Part shown: positions 44,366-56,703 of the stretch, one piece after another | Position numbering within the stretch: the first letter of the stretch is position 1 | Layout of the letters: each line of letters begins with the position of its first letter | DNA from: Aeromicrobium panaciterrae | GTDB taxonomy: Bacteria > Actinomycetota > Actinomycetes > Propionibacteriales > Nocardioidaceae | Reading direction: 5' to 3' | Assembly: GCF_031457275.1 (NCBI RefSeq) | Contig: NZ_JAVDWH010000001.1 | Location: forward strand, 1,302,001 to 1,366,000 | DNA: 64,000 bases | The notes under the pieces: generated by a model | What the model was told of the DNA's origin: nothing | The model's database searches: none | The model's input: only the letters and a program-made list of their open reading frames with translations | Made by a program: the position numbers and the translations under genes

Positions 44366-45106
44366 ATGCCCGACGTCCACGAACCCGTGCGTCCGTGGCA
44401 ACGGCGACTGGTCACAGGGTTGGCACTTCTCGTGGCGATCCACTCGGCGCTGCTGATGCTCTGGCTCGCACCGTCCAGCCCGATCCGCGACCTGGTCGGC
44501 TCGCGCAACCTGGCGTCGTACGTCGATCCGTACTTCCAGCAGGACGTCGACACCGTTGATCCCAGTGTTCAATTCGTCGACGAGTCCTTTCAGGTTCGGG
44601 CACTCGTCAAGGACGGGACCGCCAAGGCAAAGCCAACCAAGTGGGTGGACCTCACCAAAGAGGATGTGCACGACGCGAGGTTCAACCCCAACCCCGCTCG
44701 AGTCCACCTCATCGCACGTCGACTGGCGACGAACCTCAACCGGTCGATGTTCGCTCTCGAGCCGCAACAGAGGAAGATCGTGCGTGAGTCGAAGGCAAGC
44801 GACTCGACGACTGCCCGGGCGGCTGCCCTCAACGAGGCGGGCGACAATCCGGCGGTCGTGCAGAACTACATGGCCTACGACCAGATGGCAACGCAGTTCG
44901 CATCCCTGTATGCGACCTCGAAATGGGAGGGCACCATCGTTCAGCTGCAATTCAAGGTAGGTCGTCGAAGTGTGCCGGAGTACTCGAAGCGACACGACAC
45001 CAAGATCGAGGACATCGACTACCTGTGGTTCAGCTTCGGGTGGCGGCCACGTTTCCATGGCTCGCTTGAAGCGCAGTCTCCCTTCGACAAGTACGTGAGG
45101 GGCTGA
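44366..45106 (+). CDS. DUF5819-like single-pass membrane protein (pair B)
   Basis: A 246-residue protein with a cytoplasmic N-terminus, one helix (LVTGLALLVAIHSALLMLWLA) and a large outer domain. Compared with pair A, it keeps the N-terminal helix and the segment KPTKWVDLTKEDVHDARF (compare TEWVDWTDVELDLVHH), but the RLFAPNP motif is replaced by YFQQDVDTVDPSV. The call as DUF5819-like is therefore by layout and neighbour. ATG 44366 with GGAG is preferred over GTG 44339, which lies in the terminator. Two bases separate it from the HTTM gene. Confidence 0.65.
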   Translation: MPDVHEPVRPWQRRLVTGLALLVAIHSALLMLWLAPSSPIRDLVGSRNLASYVDPYFQQDVDTVDPSVQFVDESFQVRALVKDGTAKAKPTKWVDLTKEDVHDARFNPNPARVHLIARRLATNLNRSMFALEPQQRKIVRESKASDSTTARAAALNEAGDNPAVVQNYMAYDQMATQFASLYATSKWEGTIVQLQFKVGRRSVPEYSKRHDTKIEDIDYLWFSFGWRPRFHGSLEAQSPFDKYVRG

Positions 45107-45107
45107 C

Positions 45108-46187
45108 ATGGTTCGCGATTTCATGTGGAACCAGATCGACTCGGTGGCTGAGGCGCGCGAGCGCATCGAGCACTGGGTGATGAACGAGAAGCACGCCTTG
45201 TACGGCGCTGCAGCGTGCCGCATCGGTACGGGTGTGGCGGTGCTCGGCCTGCTCGCCGCCAACTTCACCACGCGCGACCTCTGGGTTGGTCAGGCGTCCA
45301 TCTGGGCTGAGCCGGCACGAGCCATCAGCCGCTTCCCGGAGCTCGCGGTACTGAAGGACGTCAGCTCCGACATCTTGACCGTCGCCTATGTCGTGACGAT
45401 GCTCGCGGCTTTTGCGTTCATTCTCGGCTGGCGTACGAAAGCCGCGAACGTTGTCACGTTCGTCGGTTTCATCGCGATCGTCGGTCAGAACCCGGTGGTC
45501 GGTGGCGAGGGTGACAACCTCGTACGTCTGACGTTGCTGTGGTTGTTGCTGATGCGAACGGCAGACCACTGGTCGCTCGATGCCCGACGGCGAGCTCGCC
45601 GAGGGCGTACAACGGTGAGCGAAGACGCTTTGCCGCGCTGGCTGGCAACCAGCCTGCACAACCTCGCGTTGGTCGCGCTGGCCGTCCAGACGATCCTCGT
45701 CTACTCGGCGGCCGGTCTCGACAAGATCGCGCAGACGTCCTGGCAGCACGGCACAGCGCTCTACTACACGATGCAGTTGCCCGAATACCGGCCGTTCCCA
45801 TGGCTGTCGGACCTGCTGAGCTCAAGCACGTTCGTGCTCGCTGTGATCACCTACACCGTGCTGTTCGTGCAGCTGTTCTTCGCGCCGTTGCTGCTCAACC
45901 CCAGCTCTCGCCGGATCGTGCTCACGCTCGCGATCACGGTCAACGTCATCTTTGCGATTCTGTTCGCCGCCCCGTGGTCGTCAGCCGCGGTGATCGCCGT
46001 GACCTGCCTGTTTGCCTCAGACGGAGCCTTTGAGCGGATCGACGAGTGGATGCGCGACCGGTTCGGTCCGATTGGTGACTGGTTTGCGGTGCATTTCGGT
46101 GGTGTGACTGACGCCTTCGACGCAGTGTTGCACCGAACGGTTTACCCAATCACCGACTGGATCCGCTTCACCATCTTCCGCCGCTAG
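45108..46187 (+). CDS. HTTM-domain membrane protein, vitamin K-dependent carboxylase-like (pair B)
   Basis: A 359-residue paralogue of the HTTM protein of pair A, with about eight membrane segments and a longer C-terminus (DEWMRDRFGPIGDWF and beyond). The segment LVYSAAGLDKIAQTSWQHG places Lys206 at the GGCX Lys218-equivalent position, as in pair A. Both also share the loop NPxVGxGGD/EGD followed by LR (here VVGGEGDNLVRLTLL) and the motif HWSLDARxxARRG, so they are true paralogues. The TAG overlaps the convergent MFS gene's stop as CTAG. Confidence 0.78.
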   Translation: MVRDFMWNQIDSVAEARERIEHWVMNEKHALYGAAACRIGTGVAVLGLLAANFTTRDLWVGQASIWAEPARAISRFPELAVLKDVSSDILTVAYVVTMLAAFAFILGWRTKAANVVTFVGFIAIVGQNPVVGGEGDNLVRLTLLWLLLMRTADHWSLDARRRARRGRTTVSEDALPRWLATSLHNLALVALAVQTILVYSAAGLDKIAQTSWQHGTALYYTMQLPEYRPFPWLSDLLSSSTFVLAVITYTVLFVQLFFAPLLLNPSSRRIVLTLAITVNVIFAILFAAPWSSAAVIAVTCLFASDGAFERIDEWMRDRFGPIGDWFAVHFGGVTDAFDAVLHRTVYPITDWIRFTIFRR

Positions 46188-47386
46188 ACCTGAGCGGCGA
46201 CTCTGCGGCCGGCGAGCACCAACGCGATGACGGGAACCGTCAGTACAGCCGCCGCGGCGTTGAGCGTTCCGTAGCTGGCCGTGGCCACGACGACGCCGGC
46301 GAGCAAACCACCGAACGCTCCGGCGAGATTCATTGATAGATCCGAAAAACCTTGGACCAACGGACGCACGGCAACCTCCAGCGAAGCGCTCAGCATGGCG
46401 GCGCCTGCTATGACCGAGGCAGACCAGCCGATTCCCAGGAGGGTGAGCCCGATCATGATCTGGGTGTTCGAGTGCCCGGACGTGCCAGCGACGAAGGCGG
46501 CCAAGAGAAGGATCGACTGCCCAAGCAGGATCGTCTGTCCGGCGCCCCAACGGTCGCTCAGCCAGCCCATGAGCGGGGACAGGGCAAACATGCCGGCGAT
46601 GTGAAGGCTGATCGTCAAACCGATGATCTTGAGCGCCACGCCGTGGTCCTGCATGTGTACGGGGGTCAGCGCCATCACGGCGACCATGACGGCATGCGAT
46701 GCGGCGATAGCCAGGATCGCTGTGAGAGCACGTCCACGAACGTGGGGGAGGGCGGCACGTATGCCACGTGCCACGGGTTCTGCGCTCACCGCATGCACCA
46801 GTGGATCGGGTCGCAGGAGAACGAACGTCATGATGCCGGCGACAGCGAATCCAGCGGCCGAGAACAGCATCGGACCCGCGAGCTCGGGAATGCCGAGCGA
46901 GTTGGCAACGGATGCTCCGGGATCGGTGAGGTTGGGACCGATCACGGCCCCGACGGTGGTCGACCACACGACGAGTGACAGCGCACGTCCGATCTGAGTG
47001 GGTTCGGCGCGGTCGACTGCCGCGAAGCGTGACTGGAGATTGGCGGCCGTGCTTGCACCGAACAGAATGAGTCCCAGAAGGACTATCAGCAGCGAGTCGG
47101 CCTCGGCGCCGACGACGGTGACCGCGGCACCGCTGGCGCCGCAGAGCCAGCCGAGCGTGAGGGCGGGACGACGGCCCGTACGCGCGGCGATCGACGCCAT
47201 CGGGATCGTGAACGCCGCTGCACCGAGCGTGAGCATGACGACAGCCATGCCGGACCACCCCGAGGAGCCGCTGACCTCCTTGACCAGCAGGGCGCCGACG
47301 GCGAGGCCAGCGCCATTGCCGACCCCACCAATGACTTGGACAGCCGAGAGTACGGAGACAATGCGCTTCTGTGCTGGGTCACTCAC
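46184..47386 (-). CDS. MFS transporter
   Basis: A 400-residue protein with 12 predicted helices. VLSAVQVIGGVGNGAGLAVGALL is the first helix region; the A-motif-like loop between helices 2 and 3 is SIAARTGRRPAL, and the second-half counterpart is GWLSDRWG. It resembles drug/metabolite MFS exporters with no assigned substrate. The start is GTG 47386. It shares CTAG at its stop with the convergent HTTM gene and is followed upstream by the M13 peptidase gene on the same strand. Confidence 0.82.
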   Translation of the reverse strand: MSDPAQKRIVSVLSAVQVIGGVGNGAGLAVGALLVKEVSGSSGWSGMAVVMLTLGAAAFTIPMASIAARTGRRPALTLGWLCGASGAAVTVVGAEADSLLIVLLGLILFGASTAANLQSRFAAVDRAEPTQIGRALSLVVWSTTVGAVIGPNLTDPGASVANSLGIPELAGPMLFSAAGFAVAGIMTFVLLRPDPLVHAVSAEPVARGIRAALPHVRGRALTAILAIAASHAVMVAVMALTPVHMQDHGVALKIIGLTISLHIAGMFALSPLMGWLSDRWGAGQTILLGQSILLLAAFVAGTSGHSNTQIMIGLTLLGIGWSASVIAGAAMLSASLEVAVRPLVQGFSDLSMNLAGAFGGLLAGVVVATASYGTLNAAAAVLTVPVIALVLAGRRVAAQV

Positions 47387-47401
47387 CTGAGCAACGTAGC
47401 G

Positions 47402-49351
47402 TCACCAGATCGCGACGCGCTCTTCCGGTGCCAGCCAGGCGGCGTCCTCGGCAGTGATGCCAAATGCGTCGTAGAACGCGTCGATATTGCGTACGACCTG
47501 ATTGCAGCGGAACTCGGGCGGCGAGTGGGGATCGACGGTGAGACGTCGTACGGTCTCCGCTGGGCGAACCTTGGACTGCCAGGCCTGTGCCCACGAGATG
47601 AAGAACCGCTGATCCGGGGTCAGCCCGTCAATCGAGTTGTCGGAGCCGTCAGCCTGGGCGAGCTTGAAGGCCTTGTAGGCGATGCCGAGTCCGCCTAGGT
47701 CGCCGATGTTCTCGCCGATCGTCAGAGAGCCGTTGACGTTCTTGTCATCGGCACCTTCGGGTGAGAGCGCGTCGTACTGGGCAATCAGGGCCGAGGTGAG
47801 CTCCTCGAACGCGCTGCGGTCCTCATCGGTCCACCAGTTGTTGAGTGCGCCCGTGCCGTCGTAGTGCGAACCCTGGTCGTCGAAGCCGTGACCGATCTCG
47901 TGGCCGATCACCGCTCCGATCGCTCCATAGTTGACCGCGTCGTCGGCCTCCGCGTGGAAGAACGGCGGCTGCAAGATCGCGGCGGGGAAGACGATCTCGT
48001 TCATCGTCGGGTTGTAGTACGCATTGACGGTCTGCGGCGTCATGTACCACTCGTCGCGGTCGATCGGCGATCCGATCTTGGCCAGCTCGCGATCCGTTGC
48101 GACGGCAAGCGCACGGCGAGCGTTGCCGAGCAGATCGTCGGGCGCGGTCTCGAGCGCTGTGTAGTCGCGGAAGTTCGCCGGGTGACCGATCTTGGGATCG
48201 AATGAGTTGAGCTTGTCGTGCGCCCGCTTCTTGGTCTCGTCGCTCATCCAGGGCAGTGCTGTGATGCTCGAGCGGTAGGCCTCGATGAGGTTGTCGATCA
48301 GCTCGGTCATCCGCTCCTTGGAAGCGGGAGGGAACTCCGTACGCACGTAGATGCGACCGACAGCCTCACCCATAGCGCCTTCGACGAAGCCGACGCCGCG
48401 CTTCCAGCGGGGGCGCAACTCATCGGTGCCGCTGAGGGTTCGGCCGTAGAACTCGAAGTTGGCGTTGACGAACGCCGACGACAGGTACGGCGATCCGCTG
48501 CGGACGACCTGCCAGCGGAGCCAGTCCTTCCACGACTCGAGCTCGCCCTCGACGAGCAATGTCTCGAGGCCCTCGAGGAATGACGGTTGGCCGACAACGA
48601 CCTCGGCGATCACTGGGGCGGACACCTTCGCACCAGCCGACCAGGAGGCCCAGTCGAACGTCGGCGCCAGCGCCTGCAGTTCGTCTCGACTGACCAGGTT
48701 GTAGGTCTTCTGGGCGTCGCGGCAGGCGACCCGGTCCCAGTGGTGGCTCGCAAGCCTGGTTTCGAGGTCCATGATTCGCGCAGCGCGGTCGGCGGCATCG
48801 CTCAGGCCGGCGAGCCCCAGCATGGTCGTGACGTGGCTGACGTACGCCGCACGGATGTCGGCCGTGGCGTCCTCGCGGTAGTAGGACTCGTCAGGGAGTC
48901 CGGTTCCGCCTTGGTTGAGGTGCGTGATGTAGCGCTCGGGATTGCCGCTGTCGGGTCCGATGTACATGCCGAAGACGCTGGCGACACCCTGGCGATCGAG
49001 CACGCCGAGGGTTGCGACGAACCCAGCGATGTCGGTGATGGAGTCGACCTGTGCAAGCTCGGGCTCCAGGGGAGTGGCGCCGAGCTTCTCCGCGCGCGCC
49101 TCATCCATGAAGCTCGCGTACAGGTCGCCGATCTTGCGCTGCTCATCGTCCTGAGGGGACTTGCTCGCGGTCTCGATGATCTCGCGCACCTTGGCCTCGG
49201 CCTCATCGACCAGCACGACGAACGCGCCAGCGGTGGCCCGGTCAGGCTTGATCTGTTCGGTGCGTAGCCAAGGACCGTTCACGTGGCGGAACAGGTCATC
49301 CTGGGCGCGGATCTCGGGGTCGAATTGAGTCGTGTCGATGCCGTGGGTCAC
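47402..49351 (-). CDS. M13-family (neprilysin-like) zinc metallopeptidase
   Basis: A 649-residue gluzincin. The zinc motif HEIGHGFDDQG supplies the two histidines and the catalytic glutamate, and ENIGDLGG supplies the third ligand. NAYYNPTMNEIVFPAAIL and the C-terminal NIDAFYDAFG are M13 signatures. No signal peptide is seen at the N-terminus (THGIDTTQFDPEIRAQDDLF), so it is likely cytoplasmic or non-classically exported, as with Rv0198c. It starts at GTG 49351, divergent from the reductase gene across 17 bases. Confidence 0.94.
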   Translation of the reverse strand: MTHGIDTTQFDPEIRAQDDLFRHVNGPWLRTEQIKPDRATAGAFVVLVDEAEAKVREIIETASKSPQDDEQRKIGDLYASFMDEARAEKLGATPLEPELAQVDSITDIAGFVATLGVLDRQGVASVFGMYIGPDSGNPERYITHLNQGGTGLPDESYYREDATADIRAAYVSHVTTMLGLAGLSDAADRAARIMDLETRLASHHWDRVACRDAQKTYNLVSRDELQALAPTFDWASWSAGAKVSAPVIAEVVVGQPSFLEGLETLLVEGELESWKDWLRWQVVRSGSPYLSSAFVNANFEFYGRTLSGTDELRPRWKRGVGFVEGAMGEAVGRIYVRTEFPPASKERMTELIDNLIEAYRSSITALPWMSDETKKRAHDKLNSFDPKIGHPANFRDYTALETAPDDLLGNARRALAVATDRELAKIGSPIDRDEWYMTPQTVNAYYNPTMNEIVFPAAILQPPFFHAEADDAVNYGAIGAVIGHEIGHGFDDQGSHYDGTGALNNWWTDEDRSAFEELTSALIAQYDALSPEGADDKNVNGSLTIGENIGDLGGLGIAYKAFKLAQADGSDNSIDGLTPDQRFFISWAQAWQSKVRPAETVRRLTVDPHSPPEFRCNQVVRNIDAFYDAFGITAEDAAWLAPEERVAIW

Positions 49352-49368
49352 GCCAGTAGGCTACACAC

Positions 49369-50211
49369 GTGAGCAAGACCCACCCCGCGCGAATGACCGT
49401 CATCCGGACCGAGCAGTTGACCCCCTCGTTGCTCCGTGTGGTCTTCGGTGGAGATGGCTTCGATGACTTCGCGCAACGCGACCTTGCACTCAACGGTGGG
49501 GCCTTCACGGACAAGTACTGCAAGCTCGTATTCCTCGCAGACGGCTTCGACTACCCAGAGCCGCTGAACCTCGAAGAGGTACGCGAGACGATGCCGCAGG
49601 ACGCGTGGCCGGTGCTGCGTACGTACACGGTCAGCTGGGTCGATCACGACGCGCGCGAGCTTGCCGTTGACTTCGTGATTCACGGGGATGAAGGCTTCGC
49701 GGGACCATGGGCGAGCTCGGCACAGCCCGGCGACGTGCTGCACCTGCGCGGCCCGAGCGGGGCCTACCTACCTGACCCGACGGCTGACTGGCACCTGTTC
49801 GTCGGCGACGAGGCTGCCCTTCCGGCGATCACCTCCGCGCTTGAGACGCTCACGCCTGGCGCTCAGGCTGTCGCGTTCATCGAGGTCGATGGGCCCGACC
49901 ACGAGCTTGCTCTGAGGACGGCTGCTGACCTCGAGGTGCACTGGCTGCATCGCGGCAGCGCAGGCCCTGGCACGACGACGTTGCTCGATGACGCCGTACG
50001 AGCGTGGGAATGGCGTCCCGGCCGCGCACACGTCTTCGTGCACGGGGAATCAGCGCTGCTCAAGAGCGTGCGCCCGTACGTACTCACCGAGCGTGAGGTG
50101 CCGCGCGCAGACGCATCGATCTCCGGCTACTGGCGACGCGGTACGACGGAGGAGGGCTTCCGGGTCTGGAAGTCGCAACAGACCGAGGCCGTCATCCGGC
50201 CGGGTGCCTGA
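49369..50211 (+). CDS. Siderophore-interacting protein (FAD-dependent ferric reductase)
   Basis: A 280-residue SIP-family protein. The FAD-binding domain has VLRTYTVSWVDHDAREL (RxYT motif) and VIHGDEGFAGPWA; the NAD(P)-domain has HLFVGDEAALPAI and HGESALLKSVRPYVLTER. The end SISGYWRRGTTEEGFR is typical. It releases iron from ferric siderophores by reduction. No siderophore genes are beside it. The GTG at 49369 is the start. Confidence 0.92.
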   Translation: MSKTHPARMTVIRTEQLTPSLLRVVFGGDGFDDFAQRDLALNGGAFTDKYCKLVFLADGFDYPEPLNLEEVRETMPQDAWPVLRTYTVSWVDHDARELAVDFVIHGDEGFAGPWASSAQPGDVLHLRGPSGAYLPDPTADWHLFVGDEAALPAITSALETLTPGAQAVAFIEVDGPDHELALRTAADLEVHWLHRGSAGPGTTTLLDDAVRAWEWRPGRAHVFVHGESALLKSVRPYVLTEREVPRADASISGYWRRGTTEEGFRVWKSQQTEAVIRPGA

Positions 50212-50240
50212 GCAAGCCTCCTAGCCGGTAACCTCGTGTG

Positions 50241-51665
50241 GTGACTGAACTGCGAAATGTGGCCGTGATCCTTGCCGGTGGCACCGGTACGCGAGTGGGA
50301 CTCTCGATCCCCAAACAGCTCATCAAGATCGCTGGCAAGACGATCATCGAGCACACCATCGCAGCATTTGAGGCATCTCCCGTGATCGACGAGATCGTGG
50401 TGCTGATGGCTCCTGGCCACCTTGATCCCGTACGCGCGATTGTCGATGCTGGCGGCTACTCGAAGGTCACTCAGATCGTCGAAGGAGGCGTCACCCGTAA
50501 CGACTCCACCAGCCGCGCCCTTGAGGCGCTTGGCACCGACGAGTGCAACGTTCTCTTCCACGACGCCGTACGCCCACTCGTCTCCCAGACGATCATCAGC
50601 GACTGTGTCGAGGCACTTGGCACCCACGAGGCCGTCGACACCGCCATTCCGTCCGCCGACACGATCGTTCAGGTACGTCCCGAGCCCGGCGCCGATGGCC
50701 ATGACGTCATCGAGGACGTCCTTCAGCGCTCGCTGCTGCGCCGCGGTCAGACTCCGCAGGCATTTCGCCTCTCGGTGATCCGCAAGGCGTACGAACTGGC
50801 GTGGAAGGATCCCGACTTCACGGCTACCGACGACTGCACTGTCGTGCTGCGCTACTTGCCGGACGTGCCGATCGCGGTCGTCCTGGGCCACGAGCGCAAC
50901 ATGAAGGTCACGGAGCCGATCGACGTCTACATCGCCGACAAGCTCTTCCAGCTGCACTCAGCCGATGCACCTGACCAGCTCAGCGACGACGAGTACCGCA
51001 AGGCACTCGAGGGCAAGACGATGGTCGTATTCGGCGGCTCGTACGGCATCGGCGGCGACATCGCTGAGCTTGCTCGTGGCTTCGGTGCCACCGTGCACTC
51101 GTTCTCGCGCTCCACGACCAACACCCACGTCGATCGCCGCGATGACATCGCTGCGGCTGCGCAGACGGTCCTCAAGGAGACCGACACGATCGACTTCGTC
51201 GTGAACACCGCCGGCGTTCTGCCGATCGGCGATCTGGCCGACACGACCGAAGAGACGATCTTCGCTGCGACCGAGATCAATTACCTGGCGCCGATCTTCA
51301 TCGCGCAGGAGTTCTACCCGCACCTGGCTGCTGCAAACGGCTCGCTGCTGCTGTTCACGTCGTCGTCCTATACGCGCGGCCGCAAGGGCTACTCGCTCTA
51401 CAGCTCCGCCAAGGCCGCCGTCGTCAACCTCACGCAGGCTCTCGCCGACGAGTGGGCGGGCGAGGTGCGGGTCAACTGCATCAACCCCGAACGTACGGGT
51501 ACGCCGATGCGCACGAAGGCATTCGGGGACGAGCCCGAAGGCACGCTGCTCAGTTCAATGGAGGTCGCTCGCCAGTCGATCGACATCCTGCTCGCACATC
51601 AGACCGGGCACATCATCGACATCCGCCGCGAAGACGGACCCGCAGCTATCGGCGGCGGCAGCTAA
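50241..51665 (+). CDS. Bifunctional CDP-ribitol synthase (cytidylyltransferase fused to ribulose-5-phosphate reductase), Bcs1/Acs1-like
   Basis: A 474-residue fusion. Residues 1-235 are an IspD/TarI-type cytidylyltransferase (VAVILAGGTGTRVG, IPKQLIKIAGK, VLFHDAVRPLVS, RGQTPQAF). Residues 255-474 are an SDR domain (MVVFGGSYGIGGDIAE, VVNTAGVLPIG, YSLYSSAKAAV). This is the architecture of Haemophilus Bcs1/Acs1, which makes CDP-ribitol from ribulose 5-phosphate; the SDR half differs from the alcohol-dehydrogenase-type TarJ of Staphylococcus. It supplies a polyol-phosphate polymer. GTG 50238 or 50241 is the start. It is convergent, with a 3-base gap, to the phosphotransferase gene. Confidence 0.88.
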   Translation: MTELRNVAVILAGGTGTRVGLSIPKQLIKIAGKTIIEHTIAAFEASPVIDEIVVLMAPGHLDPVRAIVDAGGYSKVTQIVEGGVTRNDSTSRALEALGTDECNVLFHDAVRPLVSQTIISDCVEALGTHEAVDTAIPSADTIVQVRPEPGADGHDVIEDVLQRSLLRRGQTPQAFRLSVIRKAYELAWKDPDFTATDDCTVVLRYLPDVPIAVVLGHERNMKVTEPIDVYIADKLFQLHSADAPDQLSDDEYRKALEGKTMVVFGGSYGIGGDIAELARGFGATVHSFSRSTTNTHVDRRDDIAAAAQTVLKETDTIDFVVNTAGVLPIGDLADTTEETIFAATEINYLAPIFIAQEFYPHLAAANGSLLLFTSSSYTRGRKGYSLYSSAKAAVVNLTQALADEWAGEVRVNCINPERTGTPMRTKAFGDEPEGTLLSSMEVARQSIDILLAHQTGHIIDIRREDGPAAIGGGS

Positions 51666-51668
51666 CCC

Positions 51669-55021
<3,353 letters not shown>

Positions 55022-55125
55022 CGGGACAGTCTATCGTCGCCGCTCGCGCACCCTTTCCCCGTGTCTGACGTGATCAGACGCCGCGATGCCGTCGCGTTGC
55101 ACTCACGCACGTCCGGATCACGTAC

Positions 55126-56694
55126 GTGGTGACCTCGCCGGGCCGTCGGCGCCACGTCCCCAAGGACCGTGGCTCGGCAAGCCGCAAAGCTTCGTCTCGT
55201 CTGAGTGGATCCCGCCGCCGCAGCGTGCGCCGTTCGAATCGGACACCCCAGATTGCGGGAGGCGTCGTACTCGCGATTGTCCTTCTGTCGTCGATCTGGT
55301 GGATTCCCAAGATCCTGGATTCCGGGCCGCCGTCGCCGAACGACGTACGGGTCGTGTCTGAGAGCACGAGCGCCGAGGCGCTGTGGGACCGAGGCTTGGC
55401 TGAGGCGTTCCGCGTGCAGTACTCGAAGAAGGTCGACTTCTCGGACGCGAAGACCGAGAAGGTCACGCGCAACCGCCTCTCGCTTCGTGCGCTGATCCCC
55501 GGCACCACCTACTTCTTGCGCGTCGTGGCGATCGACGACAAGGGCGACGCGAGCGACCCGAGCCGATTGGTCCGGTTCACCACCGCCTTCCCTTACAAGG
55601 CTCCCAAGCTGTCGCTGCCCAATGCGAAGTCGACCAACGTCACAGCGCGCTGGACGTCCGGCGTGAAGAAGGCTCGCTTCGAGGCTCAGATCGACAACAG
55701 CGAGAAGTTCAGCAGTCCCGTCGTGGTGCCAACGACCAAGCGCCAGAAGAAGCTGGCCACGCTTGAGCCCAACACGAGCTACGCCGTACGCGTTCGAGTC
55801 GTCAGCAAGGATGGCGGCCCGCTCAGCGCATGGTCGAAGACCCTGCAATCGACGACTGCCGCTTACGAGCCCATGGGTGTCGGCACCTACAACGTGCTCA
55901 AGTGGCGCAAGGGCAATTGGTCAGCACGACGCGCTGCCGTTGTTGACCTGATCAAGGACAGCCACCTTGACGTCGTAGGCCTCCAGGAGGCCGTGCCGTC
56001 CTACACACCGGGCGGTCCGCCGCAGTACCAGGACATCGTCAACCACCTGGGCTCCGATTGGGCAGTGACTCGATCGAACAAGAAGGGACCCACGGGGGAG
56101 ACCCGCACGGTCTACAACACGACGAAGCTCAAGCAGGTGGCCGAGGGCTATCAGGCCTTGGCTGGCAGCTCACGATTCCGCGGCACGACCCGCTATCTCG
56201 CGTGGTCCGTCTTCGAGCAGCGCAGCACGGGCAAGCAGTTCATCTTCGCGAACACTCACCTCACGCCTGGCACGTCCGGCAGTGTCCGGGCGCAACACGC
56301 ATCCGAGGCGCGCCAGATCGTGGCAGCGCTGAAGGCGGTCAACACCCACCACCTGCCCGTGATCTTGGTCGGCGACTTCAACTCAGGCGGCTCCCGGACC
56401 AAGAGCAACAGCATCTACGGCACAATCACCGGCGCCGGCTACATCGACCCACTCGTCCAATCGAAGAAGCTCGGAATGGCGGAGAAGGTTGTCGACGGCA
56501 ACCTCACAACTTCGAACGGGCTGAACCGGACGGCGCCGCGCCGTTCCAATCCGGCATTCCTCGACCACATCTTTGTATCGAGAATGCGGGTCTCGCAGTT
56601 CCAGGTCGTCGCGAAGCTCGACTCGGCAGGCCGCTTCATCGGCACGATTCCCTCGGACCACAACCTGGTTCGGGCGACTGTCTACCTGCCGTAG
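55126..56694 (+). CDS. Fibronectin-III plus endonuclease/exonuclease/phosphatase-domain exported protein
   Basis: A 522-residue protein. A basic N-terminus precedes one membrane helix (IAGGVVLAIVLLSSIWWIP), then two fibronectin type III-like repeats (about 70-260, TYFLRVVAIDDKGD, SYAVRVRVVSKDGG). The C-terminal EEP domain follows: MGVGTYNVLKW, VVGLQEAVPS, FANTHLTPG, LVGDFNSGG and PSDHNLVRA, which carry the metal and catalytic residues. Possible substrates are nucleic acids, phosphatidylinositol-type lipids or phosphodiester polymers outside the cell. It is the first gene divergent from the glycosyltransferase operon. GTG 55126 or 55129 starts it. Confidence 0.82.
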   Translation: MVTSPGRRRHVPKDRGSASRKASSRLSGSRRRSVRRSNRTPQIAGGVVLAIVLLSSIWWIPKILDSGPPSPNDVRVVSESTSAEALWDRGLAEAFRVQYSKKVDFSDAKTEKVTRNRLSLRALIPGTTYFLRVVAIDDKGDASDPSRLVRFTTAFPYKAPKLSLPNAKSTNVTARWTSGVKKARFEAQIDNSEKFSSPVVVPTTKRQKKLATLEPNTSYAVRVRVVSKDGGPLSAWSKTLQSTTAAYEPMGVGTYNVLKWRKGNWSARRAAVVDLIKDSHLDVVGLQEAVPSYTPGGPPQYQDIVNHLGSDWAVTRSNKKGPTGETRTVYNTTKLKQVAEGYQALAGSSRFRGTTRYLAWSVFEQRSTGKQFIFANTHLTPGTSGSVRAQHASEARQIVAALKAVNTHHLPVILVGDFNSGGSRTKSNSIYGTITGAGYIDPLVQSKKLGMAEKVVDGNLTTSNGLNRTAPRRSNPAFLDHIFVSRMRVSQFQVVAKLDSAGRFIGTIPSDHNLVRATVYLP

Positions 56695-56703
56695 GCGTTC
56701 GCG

